DNA of 64,000 nt, from contig NZ_JAHBBE010000005.1 of NCBI RefSeq assembly GCF_019331805.1, positions 1 through 64,000 of the forward strand, read 5' to 3'. Positions 46,832 to 55,163 of the stretch are shown piece by piece; within the stretch, counting starts at the first letter, position 1, and each line of letters begins with the position of its first letter. The stretch comes from Bifidobacterium pongonis. Lineage in GTDB: Bacteria; Actinomycetota; Actinomycetes; Actinomycetales; Bifidobacteriaceae. The notes beneath the pieces were generated by a model. The model was given only the letters and a program-made list of their open reading frames with translations, searched no databases and was not told the DNA's origin. A program made the position numbers and the translations under genes.

Positions 46832-47316
46832 TGTCGTTCGACGAAACCTATAACGAGCCGGAGAACACCGAGGTTCTCATCAAGGCCGTGAACGAAGGTC
46901 AGCCGGAGGAGCTGGTGCAATTGCACTATGCGCACGCCGGGGACGCCGGGGCCGACCTGAGAGCCGCCGAGTCATTCGACCTGAAACCGTTCGAGCGCAG
47001 ACTGGTACCCACCGGCGTCGCCATCGCGTTGCCGGCAGGGTACGTGGCGCTGGTGCATCCCCGCAGCGGCCTGGCCGTCAAGCAGGGCATCACGGTGCTC
47101 AACGCGCCGGGAACCATCGACGCCGGGTACCGTGGCGAAATCAAAGTGCCGCTGATCAACCTCGATCCGGAACACACCGCGCATTTCGAAATCGGCGACC
47201 GCATCGCGCAGTTGGTCATCCAGCGCTACGTGGAAGCCAGATTCATTCCGGCCGAAACGCTGCCGGGATCGGACCGTGCGGAACGAGGCTTCGGGTCCAC
47301 CGGAATCAAAGCATGA
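46831..47316 (+). CDS. dut: Deoxyuridine 5'-triphosphate nucleotidohydrolase
   Basis: 161-residue trimeric dUTPase that hydrolyses dUTP to dUMP and diphosphate. All five motifs are present: AGDAGADLRA (1), PRSGLA (2), GTIDAGYRGEIKVPLIN (3), GDRIAQLVI (4) and RAERGFGSTG (5). The ATG at 46831 overlaps the stop of the DUF4193 gene (TGATG), so the two are translationally coupled. A 25-residue N-terminal extension precedes the usual start of the fold. A hairpin follows 7 nt after the stop. Confidence 0.94.
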   Translation: MSFDETYNEPENTEVLIKAVNEGQPEELVQLHYAHAGDAGADLRAAESFDLKPFERRLVPTGVAIALPAGYVALVHPRSGLAVKQGITVLNAPGTIDAGYRGEIKVPLINLDPEHTAHFEIGDRIAQLVIQRYVEARFIPAETLPGSDRAERGFGSTGIKA

Positions 47317-47323
47317 CGCATCG

Positions 47324-47361
47324 GCTTGCCCGCCGCGTCGACTGCGGGTCGGCGGGCAAGC
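47324..47361 (+). terminator. Hairpin between dut and rel
   Basis: Perfect 12-bp stem GCTTGCCCGCCG (47324-47335) with its complement (47350-47361) and a 14-nt loop. No T-tract. Confidence 0.6.
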
Positions 47362-47415
47362 GGTGATAACGTGGAGACGTTCGCGTGTAATACCGCAAGC
47401 GATGGAGAGGCAAGT

Positions 47416-49740
47416 ATGGCAGACGACGACATGGAGTTCGATTCCGCGAGAAAACTGGGCTGCGAGGTCAGCTCCGACCCCGTAAACCCGTTGCTGCCCA
47501 TCATGCAGGCATGCATGATGCATCATCCCGACGAGGACATGACGATCCTCGAACGCGCCTACAAGCGCGCCGTCATCCAACACTCCTCGCAGCGGCGCAA
47601 ATCCGGCGAACCGTACATCATCCATCCGCTCGCGGTCGCGCAGATCCTCGCCGATCTGGGCATGGGACCGCGCGTCGTCGCAGCCGGCCTGCTGCACGAC
47701 ACCGTTGAGGATACGGACTACACGCTCGACGAATGCCGCGCCGAATTCGGCGACACCGTCACCGGCTTGGTTGACGGTGTGACCAAGCTTTCCAAGATGG
47801 AATACGGCGATTCCGCGCAGGCCGAAACCATCCGCAAGATGGTCGTGGCCATGAGCCGCGACGTGCGCGTGCTCGTCGTCAAGCTCGCGGACCGCGTGCA
47901 CAACGCACGCACCTGGCGTTACGTGAAGACGTCCAGCGCGGTCAGGAAGGCGCACGAGACGCTTGACGTGTACGCGCCGCTGGCCAACCGTCTCGGTATG
48001 AACGCCATCAAAACCGAGCTTGAGGAACTGAGCTTCAAAACCATCTACCCGAAGATCTACAACGAGATCGTGGTGCTGGTCGCCCGCCGTGCGGGGCAGC
48101 GCGACGTGTATCTCAAGCAGATTCTTGCCGAGATCAATGAGGATCTGGACGAGCAGAACATCAAGGCGTATGTGACGGGACGTCCGAAGGACTACTTCTC
48201 CATCTACCAGAAGATGATCGTGCGCGGGCATGATTTCGCCAACATCTACGATCTGGTGGGCGTGCGCATCATCGTCGATTCGATCCAGGACTGCTATGCG
48301 GCGCTGGGTGCCGTGCATGCGCGTTGGAGCCCGGTTCCGGGGCGTTTCAAGGATTACATCGCCATGCCGAAGCTCAACATGTACCAGAGCCTGCACACCA
48401 CGGTGGTGGGCCCTGGCGGCAAGCCGGTGGAGATTCAGATCCGTACGTGGGATATGCACAGGCGAGCCGAATTCGGCATCGCCGCCCATTGGAAGTATAA
48501 GGAGAACGGTCAGGCGGGCCGTGCGCTGAGCTCCCCGGACAGTTCCGACCGCAAGCGCGGCGAAAGCCAGGACATCAGCGAGGCCGATAACCTCAAGTGG
48601 ATCCAGCAGCTGGCCGATTGGACCAGTGAAACGCCGGATTCCAACGAGTTCCTCGGATCGCTCAAGGAGGATCTCGGCTCGGCCGAAGTGTACGTGTTCA
48701 CGCCGAAAGGCAAGATCGTCTCTCTGCCCGCGCAGGCAACGCCGGTCGATTTCGCGTACGCCGTGCACACCGAAGTGGGCCACCGTACCATGGGCGCCCG
48801 CGTCAACGGGCGTTTGGTACCGCTCGACACCAAGCTTGAGAACGGCGACACCGTCGAGATCCTGACGTCGAAGTCCGACACCGCCGGTCCGTCGCGCGAT
48901 TGGCTGAGCTTCGCCAAAAGTCCGAAGGCGCGTAACAAGATCCGCCAGTGGTTCAGCAAGGAACGTCGCTCCGAGGCCATCGAGGAGGGGCGCGACGAGC
49001 TGACGCGCGCCATGCGCAAGCGCAACCTGCCGATCAACGCGCTGCTCACCACGGAGGCGCTGGTCGGTGTTGCCGACGAGCTTAACTTCCCGAACGCGGA
49101 TGGTCTGTTCGCGGCCATCGGTGACGGCCAGATCTCCACGCAGAACGTCATCTCCCATCTGGTCAAGGACGCGGGAGCCGATGAGGTCGACGAGGAGATC
49201 GAGCAGGAGGTGCTGCCGCTCAAGCCGGTCGAAAGCCGCGCCAAGCGCACAAGCTCCAGCGGCGTGTCCGTCAAGGGCGTGGGCGACGTGTGGGTCAAGC
49301 TCGCACGCTGCTGTATGCCGGTGCCGGGAGATACGATCGTCGGATTCATCACGCGCAACCAGGGCGTTTCCGTGCATCGCGCCGACTGCCAGAACATGAT
49401 CGACTTGAAGAAGCGCCAGCCGGAACGCGTGGTCGAAGTCGAATGGACCAGCACGCAGGGCGTGTTCATGGTCAAGATTCAGGTGGAGGCACTCGACAGG
49501 CGCAACCTGCTGTCCGACGTGACCCGCGTGCTTTCGGATCATGGCGTGAACATCATCTCCGGCTCGATCTCCACCGGTTCCGACCGTGTGGCCACCAGCC
49601 AGTTCAGCTTCGAAATGGCCGACCCGCAGCATTTGAACACGCTGCTCGCCGCCGTGCGCAAGATCGAAGGCGTGTTCGACGTGTACCGCCTCACCGGTGC
49701 CAAGGAATCCGCCGAACCGCGCCTGCGCAAGATGAAGTAG
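47416..49740 (+). CDS. rel: Bifunctional (p)ppGpp synthetase/hydrolase
   Basis: 774-residue long RelA/SpoT homolog that makes and degrades the alarmones ppGpp and pppGpp. The HD hydrolase domain has YIIHPLAVA and LHDTVEDTD (about 92-101); the synthetase domain has RPKDYFSIYQKM, DLVGVRIIV and FKDYIAMPKLNMYQSLHTTV (about 310-330). TGS and ACT domains follow (VEILTSKSDTAGPSRDWLSF; the final 90 residues). Both catalytic halves look intact, as expected where only one Rel exists. ATG 47416 with GAGAGG upstream was chosen over earlier in-frame codons; upstream frame sequence lacks a ribosome site. Confidence 0.95.
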   Translation: MADDDMEFDSARKLGCEVSSDPVNPLLPIMQACMMHHPDEDMTILERAYKRAVIQHSSQRRKSGEPYIIHPLAVAQILADLGMGPRVVAAGLLHDTVEDTDYTLDECRAEFGDTVTGLVDGVTKLSKMEYGDSAQAETIRKMVVAMSRDVRVLVVKLADRVHNARTWRYVKTSSAVRKAHETLDVYAPLANRLGMNAIKTELEELSFKTIYPKIYNEIVVLVARRAGQRDVYLKQILAEINEDLDEQNIKAYVTGRPKDYFSIYQKMIVRGHDFANIYDLVGVRIIVDSIQDCYAALGAVHARWSPVPGRFKDYIAMPKLNMYQSLHTTVVGPGGKPVEIQIRTWDMHRRAEFGIAAHWKYKENGQAGRALSSPDSSDRKRGESQDISEADNLKWIQQLADWTSETPDSNEFLGSLKEDLGSAEVYVFTPKGKIVSLPAQATPVDFAYAVHTEVGHRTMGARVNGRLVPLDTKLENGDTVEILTSKSDTAGPSRDWLSFAKSPKARNKIRQWFSKERRSEAIEEGRDELTRAMRKRNLPINALLTTEALVGVADELNFPNADGLFAAIGDGQISTQNVISHLVKDAGADEVDEEIEQEVLPLKPVESRAKRTSSSGVSVKGVGDVWVKLARCCMPVPGDTIVGFITRNQGVSVHRADCQNMIDLKKRQPERVVEVEWTSTQGVFMVKIQVEALDRRNLLSDVTRVLSDHGVNIISGSISTGSDRVATSQFSFEMADPQHLNTLLAAVRKIEGVFDVYRLTGAKESAEPRLRKMK

Positions 49741-49783
49741 GCTGTTCGGACTCGCAGGAAGCGGAAAACTGAACGAAACGGGG

Positions 49784-49824
49784 ACGCCCGCGGTTCGGCC
49801 TTCATATGGCCGGCCCGCGGGCGT
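49784..49824 (+). terminator. Hairpin after rel
   Basis: ACGCCCGCGG (49784-49793) pairs perfectly with its complement (49815-49824); a smaller GGCC/GGCC pair sits in the loop. No T-tract. Confidence 0.55.
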
Positions 49825-50044
49825 TCGGGTATGGTGGCTAATTTGCTGTTGGTCGGGGCTTAAGGTTGCGGTGGAGTGGGGGCCGGTCACACGCAGTGCG
49901 GCGTGGCGATTCAAAGCCTTGCCTTCCTGTCGTAATCCTTCTCCATATGGGCGGCTGGAAATCGTCGGGGAATGCGGTGCGGAGCCTTGCGCTGCTGGGC
50001 GCCGGAGAATATGTAATAGGTGATTGACGGTGGAATATTCGCGA

Positions 50045-50088
50045 GAAATACGTCATTTTTGCAAAAACTTGCAGAAATGGCGCATTTC
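50045..50088. promoter_or_regulatory. Long palindrome in front of the RloA/RloB-like operon
   Basis: Two 20-nt arms (50045-50064 and 50069-50088) around AAAC match at 17 of 20 positions; all three differences are transitions, and two of them would be G-U pairs in RNA. The right arm begins with the TTGCAG (50069-50074) that can serve as a -35 box, 17 nt before TAACCT (50092-50097). It looks like an operator or a hairpin leader. Confidence 0.6.
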
Positions 50089-50130
50089 ATGTAACCTATT
50101 CGTGCCTGAAGATTGTAAAAGAGGTGTCCG

Positions 50131-51447
50131 ATGTTGATAAATTTCGATTTCTCGAACTTTAGGAGTTTTCGAGATGAGCAGTCGTTCACAATGATGCGTG
50201 ATGACCGTTTTATGAGCTCGGAGACTTCGGATTGTTCAACGGTTACGGCTGTATATGGGGCTAACGCTTCCGGGAAATCCAATTTCCTCGAAGCGTTCCG
50301 CGAGATGCAAACCATGGTGGTGACCAGCTATGCGCGGGGTGATTCGACAAGTAACATTTTTCGGCAGCCCTTCGCGCTTGAAGATAATGTCGAACAACGT
50401 CCATCGGCCTTTTCCATAGAATTCATCGCAAGCGACAAGCTTAAATACCAGTATTCTTTTTGCTGTGATGACAGTCATATTCTTGACGAGAAACTTGTGT
50501 ATTTCAGGAATATGGATGGCAGGTTGTCTACGCATTCCTCATTGCTTTTCCATCGCGAAGAAGATGGTTCGGTGAAATTCGGTTCCGCGTTCAAGGGGCC
50601 GAAAACCCAAGTGCGGCAGACCATTGCATTGCGGCCCACCGCTTTGCTGCTTTCCGCATCGGCTGCTGCCGGTATCAAGAGCATTCAGTCGGCTTACTCT
50701 TTTTTCAAGAATGATATTTCGTACCATGATTCGCGGGCGTTCGATCAAGAGCAGCCGATACTGATTGAGGAGTTTAAGAATAAGACCGAATACGCAAAGA
50801 AGATCAATGTTCTAATTAAATATGCGGATTTCGGTATCACGTCAGTGAAAAGCGAGCCGGTTGATTTCCCTTCGGAAGCATGGAGCCAGTTCAAGGAGGA
50901 GATGCAGCAGCTTGGCGCGGACGGGGCGAAGCTCGAGAAGGCGTTCCCTGCCAGGAGCGAAAATCAGTTGAAGTTCGTGCATGCGGCCAAAACAGGTGGC
51001 ATCGAGTTTGGAACGGACAATGAGTCCGTGGGAACCATTGCGGCCTTGTCGTTCTTCTCGCTGGCATTGCGTCAACTCGCTAGGCCTACGGTAACGCTTG
51101 TGGATGAGATCGATACGAGTCTGCATCCCGCGTTTGTTAAGGAATTGGTGTCGCTGTATGCCGATCCGGAAACGAACCCGCATGGTTCCCAGCTGATTTT
51201 CACGACGCATGATGTGTCGTTGATTAATCAATCAGGTGCCGCCCATCGTGTTCTGCAGCCGGATCAGGTTTGGCTCGTCGAAAAAGACGGTGATGGCGCT
51301 TCGGAGCTCTTCTCGATGACGGATATTAAAGGTCTTCGAAAGGACGAGAATATTGGGCGCAACTATTTGAACGGTGTATATGGGGCCGTGCCGGGGCTGA
51401 GCTTCCATGAAGCATTCGCTCGGATGATGAGCGAAGGTGATGCGTGA
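50131..51447 (+). CDS. AAA-family ATPase, RloA/AbiL-like
   Basis: 438-residue ABC-type (AAA_15/AAA_21) ATPase. Walker A GANASGKSNFLEA lies near 44-56 and Walker B is TLVDEIDTSLHP (about 325), followed by LIFTTHDVSLI with the switch His. NFRSFRDEQSF at the start is the typical OLD/RecF-like first strand. Such ATPases pair with a TOPRIM or RloB-type partner in several known phage-defence systems; RloB is the next gene. The DNA is visibly richer in A+T than its neighbours, which fits horizontal transfer. ATG 50131 has GAGGTG upstream. Confidence 0.85.
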   Translation: MLINFDFSNFRSFRDEQSFTMMRDDRFMSSETSDCSTVTAVYGANASGKSNFLEAFREMQTMVVTSYARGDSTSNIFRQPFALEDNVEQRPSAFSIEFIASDKLKYQYSFCCDDSHILDEKLVYFRNMDGRLSTHSSLLFHREEDGSVKFGSAFKGPKTQVRQTIALRPTALLLSASAAAGIKSIQSAYSFFKNDISYHDSRAFDQEQPILIEEFKNKTEYAKKINVLIKYADFGITSVKSEPVDFPSEAWSQFKEEMQQLGADGAKLEKAFPARSENQLKFVHAAKTGGIEFGTDNESVGTIAALSFFSLALRQLARPTVTLVDEIDTSLHPAFVKELVSLYADPETNPHGSQLIFTTHDVSLINQSGAAHRVLQPDQVWLVEKDGDGASELFSMTDIKGLRKDENIGRNYLNGVYGAVPGLSFHEAFARMMSEGDA

Positions 51448-52127
51448 TGTCCAGGAAACGCAGGGAATCGGTTCGCGGGTGGAAGAATGCGCGTCGGCTT
51501 CGGGAGCGCAAACCTCGGTATTTGGTGGTCAGTGGCGGCGCCGTCACCGAAAAGTGGTATTTCAAAGCACTTGCATCGTTGTGTGACGTTGTCATCGATT
51601 ACGAGCAGAAGAATCTCAGTCCGTCGCAGCTTGCGAAACTGGCTTGCAGGTTGAAGGAGGATGCCGATCGGGATGGTTCTGTGGACTCATACGTGAAGGT
51701 CTGGGTGGTGGTCGATGTTGACGCTTTCCATGACCATTCCGAGGCTGAAAGAATATGCCGTGGTCATGATGGAGTGGAACTCATCATTTCCAACCCCTGT
51801 TTTGAGGTATGGTTGCTCGATCATAAGCGAGCCTGCCCTCAAAGTTGCACGCAGACCGCCATGGTGGAAAAACTGGCTATTGCTGAGGGGGTTACCGAGG
51901 GGAATCGGGGGAAATTCATTTGTGCTGAAATTCTGGATGAAACGCATATCATGAGCGCGGTGGGCAACGCCAGACGGCATAACAAAGTTGGGGGCCTTGA
52001 GGGAAGAAGGCTTTTGCGGCCTAACCATGAGCAGGATTACGCACCATGGACCGATATGCCGTCAGTTATAAACGAGTTGGGGAAGTATTTTAAAAACACG
52101 GCGGATGGGAGCCAATCTCAACGTTGA
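51447..52127 (+). CDS. RloB-family protein (TOPRIM-like nuclease candidate)
   Basis: 226-residue RloB-type protein. Ordered conserved stretches are RYLVVSGGAVTEKWYFKAL (residues 22-40), VWVVVDVDAFHD (about 76-87) and ISNPCFEVWLLDH (about 106-118). In the family the first is usually a CEGxxTE-like motif holding a TOPRIM Glu; here it reads SGG-VTE, so the first acidic residue is missing or shifted, while the DxD is intact. ATG 51447 overlaps the stop of the ATPase gene by one base (TGATG); a GTG one codon earlier is possible. With the ATPase it forms a probable abortive-infection-type module. Confidence 0.83.
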   Translation: MSRKRRESVRGWKNARRLRERKPRYLVVSGGAVTEKWYFKALASLCDVVIDYEQKNLSPSQLAKLACRLKEDADRDGSVDSYVKVWVVVDVDAFHDHSEAERICRGHDGVELIISNPCFEVWLLDHKRACPQSCTQTAMVEKLAIAEGVTEGNRGKFICAEILDETHIMSAVGNARRHNKVGGLEGRRLLRPNHEQDYAPWTDMPSVINELGKYFKNTADGSQSQR

Positions 52128-52203
52128 ACTGAATGGTTCGCCGGTGTCATTTTTGAGGGCTGATTATTGTGATGCGCGCAGATGCGAACGGCTCCCGATT
52201 TGA

Positions 52204-52220
52204 CCGGTAGTAACTACCGG
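52204..52220. promoter_or_regulatory. Perfect palindrome upstream of the alcohol dehydrogenase gene
   Basis: CCGGTAGT-A-ACTACCGG, 8-bp arms with a one-base centre, 70 nt before the start codon. It looks like the binding site of a dimeric repressor; no regulator gene is adjacent. Confidence 0.5.
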
Positions 52221-52290
52221 AAAATAAGGTGGGCGACAAGCGGAACGAAATATGAAGCGTTACGCAAAGCGCTATGCAAAGGAGAACAAT

Positions 52291-53337
52291 ATGAAGGCAG
52301 CCGTATTCGTCGAACCGCACGTCATGGAAGTGCATGAGGTTGATATGCCGGTGCTGCAAAAGCCGGATGATGCGATTATCCGTGTGGTCAAAGCGTGCGT
52401 ATGCGGATCGGACTTGTGGTGGTTCCGCGGTATTTCGCAGCGCCAGCACGGTTCGCTGACCGGCCATGAGGCCATCGGCGTCATCGAGCAGGTCGGCCCG
52501 GACGTGCACGAACTCAAGCCCGGCGATTTCGTCATCGTGCCGTTCACGCACCCCTGCGGCCGTTGCGCCGCATGCCGCGCCGGATTCGAGGCGAACTGCT
52601 TCAACGCAGAACCGGGTGGCAACGCCGGGTATCAGGCGGAATACATGCGTGCGGCCAAGGCCGACACCGCGCTGGTCAAGGTGCCGGGTGATCCGGCGAC
52701 CTTCTCCGATGAGACGCTCGCCTCGCTGCTCAGCCTGGCCGACGTGATGGCGACCGGCTACCATGCGGCCCTGTCCGCCGAAGTCAAGCCGGGAAGCACC
52801 GCGGTCGTGTTCGGCGACGGCGGCGTGGGCCTGTGCAGCGTGCTGTCCGCGCGTCTGCTGGGCGCGGAACGCATCATCGCCATGAGCCGCCATGCCGACA
52901 GGCAGGCGGTGGCCCGCGAATTCGGCGCCACCGACGTGGTGGCGGAACGCGGCGACGAAGCGGTGGAGAAGGTCATGGAGCTGACCGGTGGTGTCGGCGC
53001 GGACGCCGTGCTCGAATGCGTGGGTTCCGCGCTGTCGACCGAAACCGCGGTGCGTGTGGCCCGTCCGGGCGCCACGGTGGGGCGCGTCGGCGTGCCGCAT
53101 GATCCGAAGATCGACATGACCTCGCTGTTCTGGCGCAACGTTGGTCTGAAGGGCGGCCCGGCTTCGGTGGTCGTCTATGATCGCGAAGTCCTGCTCGGCA
53201 AGGTGCTCGACGGCGAAATCAATCCGGGTCGGATCTTCACCGCCGACTTCGACCTCGACCATGTGCAGGACGCTTACGAGGCGATGGACGAACGTCGTGC
53301 CATCAAGTCGATGATCAGCATTTCGCCCGTTCGCTGA
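52291..53337 (+). CDS. Zinc-dependent alcohol dehydrogenase family oxidoreductase
   Basis: 348-residue medium-chain dehydrogenase/reductase. The catalytic zinc ligands are Cys in CVCGSD (about 38) and the His/Glu of TGHEAIG (about 62); the structural zinc cluster is CGRCAACRAGFEANC (about 90-104), complete with four Cys. The nucleotide fold has VVFGDGGVGLCSVL (about 173-186), a G-x-G-G-x-G variant. The alcohol or aldehyde substrate and NAD versus NADP preference are not resolved. ATG 52291 has AAGGAG seven nt upstream; an upstream ATG (52252) would add 13 basic residues. A palindromic site precedes it and a hairpin follows. Confidence 0.9.
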   Translation: MKAAVFVEPHVMEVHEVDMPVLQKPDDAIIRVVKACVCGSDLWWFRGISQRQHGSLTGHEAIGVIEQVGPDVHELKPGDFVIVPFTHPCGRCAACRAGFEANCFNAEPGGNAGYQAEYMRAAKADTALVKVPGDPATFSDETLASLLSLADVMATGYHAALSAEVKPGSTAVVFGDGGVGLCSVLSARLLGAERIIAMSRHADRQAVAREFGATDVVAERGDEAVEKVMELTGGVGADAVLECVGSALSTETAVRVARPGATVGRVGVPHDPKIDMTSLFWRNVGLKGGPASVVVYDREVLLGKVLDGEINPGRIFTADFDLDHVQDAYEAMDERRAIKSMISISPVR

Positions 53338-53370
53338 CGGCGAGTTCGAATGCCCTGAACACAGTCGAAA

Positions 53371-53409
53371 GGTCGGGTGGTGATTCCGCGCGGGAATTAC
53401 CACCCGACC
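53371..53409. terminator. Hairpin between convergent genes
   Basis: An 11-bp stem (53371-53381 and 53399-53409) continues inward with ATTCC/GGAAT (53383-53387, 53393-53397) around GCGC. It lies between the alcohol dehydrogenase (plus) and nucleotidyltransferase (minus) genes. Confidence 0.7.
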
Positions 53410-53458
53410 CTTGCCGTATTCCCGGAATTCTCAGTTAGCCGGCGCAAAGACATAGTTG

Positions 53459-53746
53459 TCATACTTTTTCATACAGCACCTTTCCCCGGGTGTTGATTTC
53501 CTTGCGCAGTTCGTTTGAAATAGGGGCATCCAAATCGATGACGTCCACTTTCAGCAACGACCACAGGTCGTTCTGAAGACGTTGTTCAAGAGTGTCGAAA
53601 TCGGGGCATCCGGCAACGGCCACGTCAATGTCGCTTTTCGGTCTATTGGTGCCTTTTGCGCGCGAGCCGAAGAGGATGACTTTCTGCGCCCCGGCATCGC
53701 TGGCGAATCGGGCGATCTGTTCATACACCTGATCGATCGGTATCAT
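53459..53746 (-). CDS. Minimal nucleotidyltransferase (MNT) domain protein
   Basis: 95-residue protein with the MNT core: ILFGSRAKGTNRPKSDIDVAV, where GS and the DxD (about 26-42) bind nucleotide and metal; the third Asp is in KVDVIDLD. Such proteins add a nucleoside monophosphate to a partner and often act as antitoxin to a HEPN toxin. No HEPN gene is adjacent; instead the gene overlaps a YjbR-type gene by 26 nt. ATG 53746 has GAGGAG upstream, inside the YjbR gene. Confidence 0.82.
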   Translation of the reverse strand: MIPIDQVYEQIARFASDAGAQKVILFGSRAKGTNRPKSDIDVAVAGCPDFDTLEQRLQNDLWSLLKVDVIDLDAPISNELRKEINTRGKVLYEKV

Positions 53747-54128
53747 CGCGTCTCCTCGTCGTTGCGTAGTCCTTCGGAGCCGTGGCTTCGTAGCTCATGT
53801 CGAGCAGTGTGCGGATCTTGTCGTCCGGCGCACTGCCGTCGAGGGCGATGGTGATCCAATGGCGTTTGTTCATGTGGTAGGCGGGGAAGAAGCCCGGCTC
53901 ATCCCACAGTGATTCGATCAGGAACGGATCGCATTTGACGTTGACGACGTCCACGGGCTCGTCGCTGTCCAATCCAAGGAAACGCCGAGGTATTTCCATG
54001 ACCAGGGCGAACCATTTGCGATTCCGGTAATGGCGGAACACCTCGTTATCCGGCGACGTCATCCACGGGCGGTCGGGCTCGCAATGGTATGCGTCGAAAA
54101 TATAGCGTTCCAAGTCGGTTCGATTCAT
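53721..54128 (-). CDS. MmcQ/YjbR-family protein
   Basis: 135-residue protein of the YjbR (CyaY-like fold) family: RKWFALVMEIPRRFLGLD, VNVKCDPFLIESLWDEPGFFPAYHMNKRHWITIALDG and DKIRTLLDMSYE are typical. Some relatives bind double-stranded DNA; the cellular role is unknown. ATG 54128 is weakly preceded by GGAGGCAG. It is the upstream partner of the nucleotidyltransferase gene, sharing 26 nt. Terminator of the next gene lies upstream at 54228-54253. Confidence 0.85.
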   Translation of the reverse strand: MNRTDLERYIFDAYHCEPDRPWMTSPDNEVFRHYRNRKWFALVMEIPRRFLGLDSDEPVDVVNVKCDPFLIESLWDEPGFFPAYHMNKRHWITIALDGSAPDDKIRTLLDMSYEATAPKDYATTRRRDDTDRSGV

Positions 54129-54227
54129 GATTGGCTGCCTCCGTTTCCGCCTTTCCCCATTCTAGGGGGGGGCACTGGAATATGAGGTTATGCGGTTATG
54201 AGGCGATGAAAACCGTACGGCAACAGA

Positions 54228-54253
54228 AAAGCGACCCCTTTCGAGGTCGCTTT
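54228..54253 (-). terminator. Terminator of the cyclophilin gene
   Basis: AAAGCGACC (54228-54236) and GGTCGCTTT (54245-54253) form a perfect 9-bp stem. On the minus strand it ends in CTTTTC, a weak T-tract, 75 nt after the stop of the cyclophilin gene. Confidence 0.6.
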
Positions 54254-54327
54254 CCGCAAAACATGCACCGTGCGTGCGTTCAAACTCAAACGTTACACGC
54301 CGTGCGCTCGCCGGTTGGGGGAGTGGC

Positions 54328-54867
54328 TCACTTCACCACTTCGACGGAGACGATGCCCACCGGTTCGGTCGGACGGTCCATGCGGTCGGTGGAGACGGCT
54401 TCGAGCTTGTCGACCACGGCCTTGGATTCGTCATCGGCGACCTCGCCGAAGATGGTGTGGTGGCCGTCCAGCCACGGGGTCGGCACGGTGGTGATGAAGA
54501 ACTGGGAGCCGTTGGTGCCGTGGATCTGGCCGTCGCGGCCGCGACGCAGGCCGGCGTTCGCCATGGCCAGCAGGTACGGGTGATCGAACTTCAGGCTCGG
54601 GTCGATTTCGTCATCGAACTCGTAGCCGGGGCCGCCGGTGCCGGTGCCCAGTGGGCAGCCGCCCTGGATCATGAAGTCCTTGATGATGCGGTGGAAGGTC
54701 AGGCCGTTGTAGAACGGCTCGTTGGAGGGCTGGCCGCTCATCGGGTCGATCCACTGCTTTTCGCCGGTGGCGAGGCCGAGGAAGTTGGCCACGGTGTTCG
54801 GGGCCTTATCGTCGAACAGGTTGATTCTGATTGCACCTTCGGAGGTGTTCATGATGATGATAGTCAT
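54328..54867 (-). CDS. Peptidyl-prolyl cis-trans isomerase, cyclophilin type
   Basis: 179-residue cytosolic cyclophilin. Active-site signature: FHRIIKDFMIQGG (about 58-70), with Arg at position 60, then GSQFFITT and WLDGHHTIFG. It catalyses X-Pro isomerisation in proteins. No signal peptide. ATG 54867 was chosen because it opens the standard first strand TIIIMNTSEG; no good ribosome site is visible, and the open frame upstream extends about 25 codons. It ends with a short terminator on the minus strand. Confidence 0.93.
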   Translation of the reverse strand: MTIIIMNTSEGAIRINLFDDKAPNTVANFLGLATGEKQWIDPMSGQPSNEPFYNGLTFHRIIKDFMIQGGCPLGTGTGGPGYEFDDEIDPSLKFDHPYLLAMANAGLRRGRDGQIHGTNGSQFFITTVPTPWLDGHHTIFGEVADDESKAVVDKLEAVSTDRMDRPTEPVGIVSVEVVK

Positions 54868-55122
54868 GGTCCCAAGTGTCTCATGGGCTTGAGACCGGGC
54901 CGCGGTCTTCCATAGCCGCAGCGAGCTCGCCATCACCGCCATCACAGTCGGATGCTGACCGGTTTCCGGTTTGAATCACGGTGTGTGGTCGTTCCTTGCC
55001 GTGAACTCCGTCGTCTCCTGTCGGGTCGGGAAGATGCGGAACAAGAATCGGTTCATGTCATGTCACGTACGGGCGAAATTCAGTCGATTGGGTTGTGGCT
55101 GAGTGTCGAAACTGCTTATTAT

Positions 55123-55141
55123 TTACATAATTCTTATGTAA
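55123..55141. promoter_or_regulatory. Operator-like palindrome before the toxin-antitoxin pair
   Basis: TTACATAA-TTC-TTATGTAA, a perfect 8-bp inverted repeat, in an A+T-rich stretch 22 nt upstream of the antitoxin ATG. It fits autoregulation by a RelB/DinJ-type ribbon-helix-helix repressor. Confidence 0.6.
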
Positions 55142-55163
55142 TAAGTATTGATAGGAGGTTGTC

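Larger units (their letters stand above)
49741..50130. other. Intergenic region between rel and the RloA-like gene
   Basis: 390 nt without a gene. It holds the rel terminator hairpin (49784-49824), and in its A+T-rich last 100 nt a 44-nt palindrome and a promoter (annotated separately). Nothing else is recognised. Confidence 0.6.
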
